From assembly GCA_045600105.1 (NCBI GenBank), contig JAZRXG010000024.1:1-35411 (forward strand): a stretch of 35,411 nucleotides of DNA, in the 5' to 3' direction. This DNA is from UBA1206 sp045600105 (GTDB taxonomy: Bacteria > Bacillota > Clostridia > Oscillospirales > CAG-382). Numbering within the stretch: position 1 is the stretch's first letter; every line of letters starts with the position of its first letter. The translations under genes were made by a program, and so were the position numbers. The notes below the pieces were generated by a model. That model did no database searches and was not told the DNA's origin. It was given only the letters and a program-made list of their open reading frames with translations. Below are positions 30,133 to 35,411 of this stretch, in pieces.

Positions 30133-31716
30133 ATGAAAAAGATACTCGCGCTCGTTCTGTGCGTAATGCTCGTCGCTCTGTCTCTTGCCGCCTGCGGCGA
30201 AGAAGAAGGCGAAAAATCCACCCCCACCGAAACGAGTAAAGCAACTGATACCAGCACCGTCGAAGAATCTTCCGCCGAGGAGATCTCCGAGACCGAAAAT
30301 GAAAGAATACTTCGCGACCCCGACATCTACAAGGGCAAAGATTATTCCGGTAAGACCTTCACCGCGTGGGTCTGCGGCATCGGCAGCGATTACAGATCCG
30401 ACTTCGTATTCAACGAAGGCGCAACCGAAGAGCAGATCCCCGAAACCGTCAACAACGCGATCCAGGCACGCAACGACAAGGTCGAAGAAGCCATCGGCGT
30501 TGAGATCAAGGACATTTACTATAAATCCGCCGCACGTTACGGCGGCGACTCCCTTACTCAGGTACGCAACTTCATCAACTCCGCCGACCCCGGCATCGAC
30601 GTCATTTCCGTCTGCCTTTACGACTGCGGCACCCTCGCTATGGAAGGCAGCCTTTACGACCTTTATTCTCTTGAAAACATCAACATGGAAAACCCCTGGT
30701 GGGAACAGTATTTCAATGAATCCGTCACCGTCGGCAACCAGCTTTACTTCACCATCGGCGACATAAGCCTTAACAGCAAGAACGCTACCCCCGTCGTGTT
30801 CTACAACTACGACCTCGTTGAAAAGCTCGGACTCGAAGACCCGTTCCAGCTCGCCATCCGCGGTGAATGGACCGTTGACAAAGCCCTTGAATACTCCAAA
30901 TCCCTCGTAGTCGACTCCGCGGAACCCACCGGCAAAATGGACTACAACGACGAATTCGGCTGGGCAGGTCAGTACGACGATATGTACGCGATGCTCTACG
31001 GCGCGGGCGTCCGTATCCTTTCTCCGGGCTCCGACGGCTATCCCACCCTCTCCCTCAACAACGAGACCGCCATCAGCATCGTTGACAAGGTCATCACCCT
31101 TATGTCCGACGATTCCTACATAAGCGGCAACGACTACTTCGGCGTTTCTTCCACCCCGATGGTACTCCTTCAGGAGTCCTTCCAGGACGGCAGATGCATA
31201 TTCTACTCCGGCGGCATCGATAACGCTACCGTATTCGATATGGAAGACACCTTCGGCATCCTTCCCGTTCCCAAATTCAGCGCCGAGCAGGAAGAATACT
31301 ACTCCCTCATCAACACCTGGACCTGCAACGCGCTCTGCATCGGCGTCAACCTCGACGAAGACGAAGCTGAATTCGCCGCGGCGGTCCTCGACGTAATGGG
31401 CTACTACTCCTGGAGCGGATATCCCGATTCCGTCGTCAACAACTACTACGTCAAGATGCTCAAGAACCAGAAGCTCGCCACCGAAGATTCCGAATACATC
31501 CTCGACCTCGTATTCGGCGCCAGAGGCTGCGAACTCGGCTCCATTTTCCAGATAGGCAAGCTCAACAGCGCTTCCGGCAAGACCGTCAACGATATGCTCA
31601 TCGAGCTTATGTCCTCCAAGACCATCGGCGGCTTCACCTCCAAGTACGACACCTACGGCGGCTCTTTTGAAGCTGACGTCGAAACTCTCGTCGAAAGATT
31701 CCGTGACGGAGAATAA
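30133..31716 (+). CDS. Solute-binding-protein-like lipoprotein, paralogue 1
   Basis: This 527-residue lipoprotein has a signal peptide with lipobox LAAC (Cys21) and a Thr/Ser/Glu linker to about residue 55. The body resembles extracellular solute-binding family 1 proteins: KTFTAWVC, ETVNNAIQARNDKVEEAIGVEIK, NPWWEQYFNESVTVGNQLYFTIGDIS, VVFYNYDLVEKLGL, WTVDKALEYSKSL, GILPVPKFSAEQEEYYSLINTW. No permease or ATPase lies nearby, so transport is unproven; it may be a stand-alone sugar-binding or sensing protein. ATG at 30133 follows CGGAGGT. Nearly all codons end in C, as in highly expressed genes. Very similar to the next gene over its whole length. Confidence 0.82.
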   Translation: MKKILALVLCVMLVALSLAACGEEEGEKSTPTETSKATDTSTVEESSAEEISETENERILRDPDIYKGKDYSGKTFTAWVCGIGSDYRSDFVFNEGATEEQIPETVNNAIQARNDKVEEAIGVEIKDIYYKSAARYGGDSLTQVRNFINSADPGIDVISVCLYDCGTLAMEGSLYDLYSLENINMENPWWEQYFNESVTVGNQLYFTIGDISLNSKNATPVVFYNYDLVEKLGLEDPFQLAIRGEWTVDKALEYSKSLVVDSAEPTGKMDYNDEFGWAGQYDDMYAMLYGAGVRILSPGSDGYPTLSLNNETAISIVDKVITLMSDDSYISGNDYFGVSSTPMVLLQESFQDGRCIFYSGGIDNATVFDMEDTFGILPVPKFSAEQEEYYSLINTWTCNALCIGVNLDEDEAEFAAAVLDVMGYYSWSGYPDSVVNNYYVKMLKNQKLATEDSEYILDLVFGARGCELGSIFQIGKLNSASGKTVNDMLIELMSSKTIGGFTSKYDTYGGSFEADVETLVERFRDGE

Positions 31717-31756
31717 AATAAATCGCAGATCATAAATTGCAAATGACAAATTAAGG

Positions 31757-31792
31757 AAGGATTTCCGCGCGATATCGTGCGGAAATCCTTTT
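31757..31792 (+). terminator. Terminator after lipoprotein paralogue 1, GGATTTCCGC family
   Basis: AAGGATTTCCGCGCG (31757-31771), loop ATAT, CGTGCGGAAATCCTT (31776-31790), then TTC: a 15-bp stem with a single G-T pair. Copy 8 of the hairpin family. Confidence 0.88.
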
Positions 31793-32030
31793 CATTACAA
31801 TCCCTCAGTCAAAAGCAAGCTTTTGACTGCTCCCTTTGCACGAGGGAGCCTGTTCACGCAATTCGCCGTCGATAAAAAGCAAAATAATCACACGCAAAAG
31901 CTTTTACCGTCATTTTTCTCTGTAAACCGAGACCGCCCGATTGATATACAAGGCTTATCACCGCAAAAGCCTCTGTGACCTCAAACAAATCTTTTTTGCC
32001 GTTTTCATAATTCCGCATTCCGGATTTTCC
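31793..32030. repeat. Modular intergenic repeat, copy B (longest)
   Basis: It holds the CATTACAATCCCTCAGTC block, the TCAAAAGCAAGCTTTTGA palindrome, GAGGGAGCCTGTTCACGCAATTCG, then about 70 nt absent from copies A and C (about 31872-31942). GATATACAAGGCTTATCACCG, AAAAGCCTCTGTGACCTCA and ATTCCGCATTCCGGA follow. In this copy CCCTC and GAGGG form a perfect outer stem around the inner palindrome. Confidence 0.85.
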
Positions 32031-32040
32031 CCGTTTCCTC

Positions 32041-32069
32041 TTGCATTTCCGTTATTCTTATGATATTAT
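32041..32069 (+). promoter_or_regulatory. Promoter of the second solute-binding-like lipoprotein
   Basis: TTGCAT (32041-32046), 17-bp spacer, TATTAT (32064-32069), preceded by TATGA (extended -10). Confidence 0.78.
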
Positions 32070-32096
32070 CAGTTTATCAAGCAAGGAGGCAATAAA

Positions 32097-33674
32097 ATGA
32101 AAAAAATCGTATCGCTTCTTATCTGCGCATTACTCATCGTTTCGTGTCTCGCGGCGTGCGCCGAAAAAGACGAGCCCTCGTCGGTCCCGTCTGACGAAAG
32201 CGTCGCCGAAGTCAGCACGGAAGCCGAAGACTCTCTCCCCGAGGTTTCGGAGACCGAGATCGAAAAAATACTGAAAAACCCGGATATTTACACGGGCGAC
32301 GACTATTTTGACAAGACCTTCACGATCTGGACCTGCTATTATACCGACAATCATCCGTCTGAGTTCGTCTTCAACGAAGGCGCCAACGAGGAACAGATGC
32401 CCGAGACCGTCAACAACGCCATTGCCGAAAGAAACAAAAAAGTCGAAGACGCCATCGGAGTCGAAATCAAGGAGATATACTACAAAGGCTACGACCGCTA
32501 CGGCGGAGACGGCATCGGCCTCGTCCGCGATTTCGTCAACTCGGGCGACCCCGAGATCGACTGCATCGATATCTGCCTTTACGACTGCGGCACGCTTGCG
32601 ATGGAGGGCATCGTTTACGACCTCTATTCGCTCGACAACATCAATATGAAAAATCCCTGGTGGGAACAGTATTTCAACGAGACCGTCACCATCGCGGGAC
32701 AGCTTTATTTCACCGTAGGCGATATCACGCTCAACAGCAAGGACTCCACTCCCGTCGTTTTCTATAACATCGACCTCATCGAACGTCTCGGACTCGAAGA
32801 CCCGTTCAAGATCGCCAAAGAGGGCAAATGGACCATCGACGAAGCGATCAGATACTCCAAAGAGCTCTGCATCGACACCGCCGAGCCCGAAGGCGTAATG
32901 GACTACAAGGACACGTTCGGCTGGGCGGGCCAGTTCGACGACCTGCTTTCAATGCTCTACGGCGCGGGCGTCCGCATCCTTTCGCCGGGCTCCGACGGCT
33001 ATCCCGTCCTCACGCTCAACGGCGAGACCACCTACGAGCTCGTCGACAAGGTCATCGAATTCATTTATGAAGACTGCTACATCTGCGGCAACGACTACTT
33101 CAGCGTTTCTTCGTCCCCCATGGACCTGCTCCGCAAGGCGTTCGAGGAAGGCAGAAGCATATTCTATTCCGGCGGCATGGACAACGCGCAGATCTTCGAT
33201 ATGGAAGACCGCTTCGGCATCCTTCCCGTTCCCAAGCTCACCGCCGAACAGGATCAGTATTATTCGCTCATCAACACGTGGCAGAGCAACGCCATCTGCA
33301 TCGCGACCAACCTCGATGAGGAAGAAGCCGAGTTCGCGGCAGCCGTACTCGACGTAATGGGCTTCTACTCGTGGAGCAAATATCCCGACTCCGTCGCGTA
33401 TAACTATTACAACAAGATGCTCAAGAACCAGAAACTCGTCACCGAGGACTCCGAATACATCCTCGACCTCGTATTCGACGCCCGTGGCTGCGAGCTCGGT
33501 TCGATATTCCAGATAGGCAAGCTCGGCAGCGGCGGTTACACCACCGTGAACGATATGCTTTCCAACCTCATGCAGCAGAAGGGCATCGGTATGTTCGCTT
33601 CGAGATATGAAAAATACGGCGGATTTTTCGAAGCCGACCTCGAAACGCTCATAGACAGATTCAAGAACAATTAA
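32097..33674 (+). CDS. Solute-binding-protein-like lipoprotein, paralogue 2
   Basis: This 525-residue lipoprotein has lipobox LAAC (Cys21) and a Ser/Glu linker, and is co-linear with paralogue 1: KTFTIWTC, ETVNNAIAERNKKVEDAIGVEIK, NPWWEQYFNETVTIAGQLYFTVGDI, WAGQFDDLLSMLYGAGVRILSPGSDGYP, GILPVPKLTAEQDQYYSLINTW, ILDLVFDARGCELGSIFQIGKL. Conservation is highest in the core and lost in the linker, so this is a tandem duplication with selection on the binding domain. It has its own promoter and terminator, so the two can be regulated separately. Ribosome site AAGGAGG. No ABC permease is encoded in the window. Confidence 0.82.
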   Translation: MKKIVSLLICALLIVSCLAACAEKDEPSSVPSDESVAEVSTEAEDSLPEVSETEIEKILKNPDIYTGDDYFDKTFTIWTCYYTDNHPSEFVFNEGANEEQMPETVNNAIAERNKKVEDAIGVEIKEIYYKGYDRYGGDGIGLVRDFVNSGDPEIDCIDICLYDCGTLAMEGIVYDLYSLDNINMKNPWWEQYFNETVTIAGQLYFTVGDITLNSKDSTPVVFYNIDLIERLGLEDPFKIAKEGKWTIDEAIRYSKELCIDTAEPEGVMDYKDTFGWAGQFDDLLSMLYGAGVRILSPGSDGYPVLTLNGETTYELVDKVIEFIYEDCYICGNDYFSVSSSPMDLLRKAFEEGRSIFYSGGMDNAQIFDMEDRFGILPVPKLTAEQDQYYSLINTWQSNAICIATNLDEEEAEFAAAVLDVMGFYSWSKYPDSVAYNYYNKMLKNQKLVTEDSEYILDLVFDARGCELGSIFQIGKLGSGGYTTVNDMLSNLMQQKGIGMFASRYEKYGGFFEADLETLIDRFKNN

Positions 33675-33697
33675 AGCATTAAGCCTTAAGTGAAGAG

Positions 33698-33736
33698 GAA
33701 AGGATTTCCGCAAAAAAAATTGCGGAGATCCTTTTC
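33698..33736 (+). terminator. Terminator after lipoprotein paralogue 2, GGATTTCCGC family
   Basis: GAAAGGATTTCCGCAA (33698-33713) pairs with TTGCGGAGATCCTTTTC (33720-33736) around an A-rich loop, with one T-G pair and one extra T. Copy 9 of the hairpin family; a TTAAGCATT-type module lies before it. Confidence 0.85.
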
Positions 33737-33893
33737 ATTTACAATTCCCTCGGTCAAAAGCAAGCTTTTGACAGCTTCCTTTGCACAAGGGAGCCTGTTC
33801 ACGCAATTCGCCGTCGTTTAGTATTCAAGATTTACCGCCGCAAAAGCCTCTGTTATTTCAGGCAAATTCTTTTTGCCGTTTCCTATAATTCCG
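33737..33893. repeat. Modular intergenic repeat, copy C
   Basis: ATTTACAATTCCCTCGGTC, the TCAAAAGCAAGCTTTTGA palindrome, CAAGGGAGCCTGTTCACGCA, ATTCGCCGTCG, TATTCAAGATTTACCGCCG, AAAAGCCTCTGTTATTTCAGG and TATAATTCCGAATT follow in the same order as in copies A and B. Confidence 0.85.
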
Positions 33894-33915
33894 AATTTGA
33901 ATTTTTCCTCCGGTC

Positions 33916-33944
33916 TTGAAAAATTCATAAATATGTGTTAAAAT
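33916..33944 (+). promoter_or_regulatory. Promoter of the two-domain lipoprotein
   Basis: TTGAAA (33916-33921), 17-bp spacer, TAAAAT (33939-33944), preceded by TGT (extended -10). Confidence 0.78.
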
Positions 33945-33979
33945 GCCTTATAAACACAAAAAAGACAAGGAAAAATGAT

Positions 33980-34975
33980 ATGAAACGTGTGATTTCGCTT
34001 ATTCTCGCGGCTCTTTTGACTCTTTCGCTCTTTGCCTGCACCGGCAGCGGAAACGAAAAAGACAATATGAACAAGCTCGTCCGCGAGGACCTCGGCTTTT
34101 CCTGCTATTACGACAACTCGTGGAACGTTGCCGAAAACGGCGTTACCGTTCTGCTTCAGGCACCTGCCAGAGCGGACGGCAAAACGAGCGAGACAGTGGC
34201 GATAAAGACCGAATCTTTCGACGGCAGCGCCGAAGAGTACGCGTCCTACGTGCTCGGCGGCACCGGGCTTGAAGGATTCGTCGTTAAAAAGGACGCCGAT
34301 TACGAGACCGAAAGCGGGAAATGGCGCAATTTCATTTACGTTTACACCGTCGGCGAAACGCTTTACCGTTCCTGCAGCTTCGCCAAAAAAGAAAACGGCA
34401 CGATCTACGTCGTCACTTATACCGCCGCCGAGGATAACTACGACGTCGATATCAAGGCGGTTTCGGGTGTCGTCAAGTATTTCGAGTTCACGTCCCCCGT
34501 TTCGTCCGAAACGTCGAAGACCGAATACAGCGGCGGCAGAGTCGAAAGCGTCAACGGGGATTACCGTTTCGATTACCCGAACGGCTGGGGCGTCGACAGA
34601 CACGACGGTCTCATTTCGGTGGTGAAAAGCGGCTCGTCCGCGTCCGTGACCGTTCAGGCGTTCACGCTTCCGACCGAAAAATCGGCATACGGCGCAAATC
34701 AGTTCTGGGAGGAATACGAAGCCGAGATCGCCGGCACGTTCAAAGACTACGTCCTCATCGACGGACACGCCGAAGAGGTATACAAGCTCGGCAAGGCGCC
34801 CGCCTGCCGCAAGGACTATTCGCTCACCGTCGACGGCAACAAATACGTTTATACGCAGGTCATCGCCATTGCCGAAGGATACGTGTTTTCGGTGGTCTTT
34901 TGCGGGAACGAGAGCGACCACGCCGCGTATCTCACGGATTTCGACTCGATGATCTCGTCGTTTGAACTCGACTGA
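33980..34975 (+). CDS. Lipoprotein of unknown function with a duplicated PsbP/DcrB-like domain
   Basis: This 331-residue lipoprotein has lipobox LFAC (Cys20). Two halves look alike: GFSCYYDNSWNVAENGVTVLLQAP (about 40-65) and DYRFDYPNGWGVDRHDGLISVVKSG (about 193-218). Each is followed by a strand-rich stretch and a closing segment (VSGVVKYFEFTS, FDSMISSFELD). That pattern fits two PsbP/MOG1/DcrB-type folds joined by a Ser/Thr linker (about 170-190). No function is known. The ATG at 33980 follows AAGGA; an earlier ATG at 33935 overlaps the -10 region and would spoil the signal peptide. Confidence 0.8.
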   Translation: MKRVISLILAALLTLSLFACTGSGNEKDNMNKLVREDLGFSCYYDNSWNVAENGVTVLLQAPARADGKTSETVAIKTESFDGSAEEYASYVLGGTGLEGFVVKKDADYETESGKWRNFIYVYTVGETLYRSCSFAKKENGTIYVVTYTAAEDNYDVDIKAVSGVVKYFEFTSPVSSETSKTEYSGGRVESVNGDYRFDYPNGWGVDRHDGLISVVKSGSSASVTVQAFTLPTEKSAYGANQFWEEYEAEIAGTFKDYVLIDGHAEEVYKLGKAPACRKDYSLTVDGNKYVYTQVIAIAEGYVFSVVFCGNESDHAAYLTDFDSMISSFELD

Positions 34976-34979
34976 ACGA

Positions 34980-34995
34980 AAAAAATCGATTTTTT
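34980..34995. other. Short A/T palindrome after the two-domain lipoprotein gene
   Basis: AAAAAATCGATTTTTT lies between the lipoprotein stop and the tRNA promoter. It might be a weak terminator, but the stem has only A-T pairs around a TCGA centre. Confidence 0.35.
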
Positions 34996-35007
34996 ATCAA
35001 AAAAGTG

Positions 35008-35036
35008 TTGACAAAATTGAAACACTGTGGTATATT
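35008..35036 (+). promoter_or_regulatory. Promoter of tRNA-Val
   Basis: TTGACA (35008-35013), 17-bp spacer, TATATT (35031-35036) with TGG directly upstream (extended -10). AGTGTT (35005-35010) and AACACT (35021-35026) form a small inverted repeat across the -35. Confidence 0.85.
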
Positions 35037-35041
35037 AGCAC

Positions 35042-35064
35042 TTGCCGATTCAAAAGAACGGCAA
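35042..35064 (+). other. Hairpin in the pre-tRNA 5' leader
   Basis: TTGCCG (35042-35047) pairs with CGGCAA (35059-35064), ending one base before the mature tRNA 5' end, where RNase P would cut. Confidence 0.55.
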
Positions 35065-35065
35065 C

Positions 35066-35141
35066 GGGGGTTTAGCTCAGCTGGGAGAGCATCTGCCTTA
35101 CAAGCAGGAGGTCACAGGTTCGAGCCCTGTAGTCCCCACCA
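35066..35141 (+). tRNA. tRNA-Val (anticodon UAC)
   Basis: The 76-nt cloverleaf has the acceptor stem GGGGGTT/AGTCCCC (with G-T and T-G wobbles), D-arm AGCTCAGCTGGGAGAGC, anticodon loop CTTACAA with anticodon TAC, T-arm with GGTTCGAGCC, discriminator A138 and an encoded CCA (35139-35141). It decodes GUA and, by wobble, other valine codons. Confidence 0.96.
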
Positions 35142-35143
35142 AC

Positions 35144-35184
35144 AAAAAAACGTCTTTTGTCTGGTTGACAAAAGACGTTTTTTT
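35144..35184 (+). terminator. Terminator of the tRNA-Val transcript
   Basis: AAAAAAACGTCTTTTGTC (35144-35161), a 5-nt loop, and GACAAAAGACGTTTTTTT (35167-35184): an 18-bp perfect stem ending in a run of T. Confidence 0.95.
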
Positions 35185-35188
35185 GAAC

Positions 35189-35366
35189 GATGTGTTCCGC
35201 TTTCGCGGAACGTGATGCGCACTTCGTGCGTGATGTTCGCCTCCGGCGAGTGATGTGCCTGCGGTCGTGGGTGGCGGAACACATCACATCACTTTGCGGC
35301 GAAGCCGCAAAACATCACTGTGAGCAAAGCGAGCAACATCACTGTGCCGCAAGGCACAACATCACT
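35189..35366. repeat. Large mini-hairpin array, TGATG/CATCA spacer type, with opposed halves
   Basis: The left half has GTTCCGC-TTTC-GCGGAAC (35194-35211), CGCAC-TTC-GTGCG (35218-35230) and TCGCC-TCC-GGCGA (35237-35249), spaced by (G)TGATG. The right half has TTTGCGGC-GAA-GCCGCAAA (35293-35311), GTGAGC-AAA-GCGAGC (35320-35334, imperfect) and GTGCC-GCAA-GGCAC (35344-35357), spaced by AACATCACT. GATGTGTTCCGC (35189-35200) is the exact reverse complement of GCGGAACACATC (35274-35285), so the left half can close into one branched structure. No coding potential. Confidence 0.85.
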
Positions 35367-35394
35367 TTACAAAGCATTGTTTTTATGTTATAAT
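35366..35394 (+). promoter_or_regulatory. Promoter for a gene beyond the right edge
   Basis: TTTACA (35366-35371), 17-bp spacer and TATAAT (35389-35394) with TGT before the -10. The -35 begins at the last base of the hairpin array. The gene it drives is not in the window. Confidence 0.75.
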
Positions 35395-35411
35395 ATCGTT
35401 GAAAGCGAGGT

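Noticed and set aside
30049..31749. 566-codon open frame on the minus strand opposite lipoprotein paralogue 1
   Set aside because: It is an antisense shadow of a gene with strong codon bias: the product is rich in Val, Gly, Asp and Glu without a recognisable domain, it has no ribosome site, and the plus-strand gene has a signal peptide and a paralogue.
33935..33979. Longer N-terminus for the two-domain lipoprotein
   Set aside because: It would begin upstream of the -10 box at 33939-33944, thus before the transcription start, and would bury the signal peptide.
35066..35184. Integration site of a mobile element at tRNA-Val
   Set aside because: No integrase gene and no second copy of the tRNA 3' end were found within the window.
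35005..35253. 82-codon frame across the tRNA
   Set aside because: It reads through tRNA-Val and its terminator; such frames over tRNA genes are common artefacts.
35190..35393. 67-codon frame within the right-hand hairpin array
   Set aside because: The frame consists of hairpin repeats, has no ribosome site and yields a His/Cys-rich product of no known type.

Overview
The window is the replication-origin region of a low-to-mid GC Firmicute, most likely an uncultured gut Clostridia (Oscillospirales-like). This rests on the canonical core order rpmH-rnpA-yidD-yidC-jag (minus strand) back to back with dnaA-dnaN-recF-remB-gyrB-gyrA (plus strand), strong AGGAGG-type ribosome binding sites, several Cys lipoproteins with Ser/Glu-rich linkers, and small intergenic repeats typical of that group. 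The taxonomic placement is inference; no rRNA is present.

Layout. 1-3.4 kb (minus strand): a hairpin array, an AT-richer methyltransferase, ribulose-phosphate epimerase and a DUF421/DUF4363 membrane pair. 3.0-3.4 kb is a repeat-rich gap. 3.4-4.5 kb: a Cys/Met-type PLP enzyme, divergent from a shikimate-pathway operon aroF-aroB-aroA-aroC (4.6-8.7 kb) with a consensus promoter embedded in a dyad. mnmM and a 38-residue membrane microprotein (minus strand) converge on aroC. 9.5-10.6 kb: a two-gene ChrA-type transporter. 10.7-13.9 kb: a 1054-residue DUF4855 lipoprotein. 14.2-17.3 kb: phosphoesterase, Na/Pi symporter with PhoU domains and an EamA transporter. 17.3-17.5 kb: nested palindromes. 17.5-20.3 kb: jag, yidC, yidD, rnpA, rpmH. 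20.3-22.35 kb: oriC, with DnaA boxes and an AT-rich unwinding tract before dnaA and more boxes after it. 22.3-29.9 kb: dnaN, recF, remB, gyrB, gyrA, then a phosphopantetheinyl transferase. 30.1-35.0 kb: two tandem paralogous solute-binding-like lipoproteins and a third lipoprotein with a duplicated domain. 35.0-35.4 kb: tRNA-Val(UAC), its terminator and a second, larger hairpin array.

The main non-genic signal is a set of intergenic repeat systems. (1) Arrays of mini-hairpins whose stems vary but whose loops are mostly C-GNA-G or C-GNRA-G, separated by a near-constant 7-9 nt spacer (ATTTCAC or ACATCAC), at three loci. (2) A family of hairpins sharing the stem GGATTTCCGC at nine positions, several acting as terminators. 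(3) A modular repeat placed directly downstream of three of the four lipoprotein genes, with a permuted partial copy elsewhere. (4) A dyad element between convergent genes at 17.3-17.5 kb. Promoters are very uniform: mostly 17-bp spacers and, in most, a TGN extended -10.
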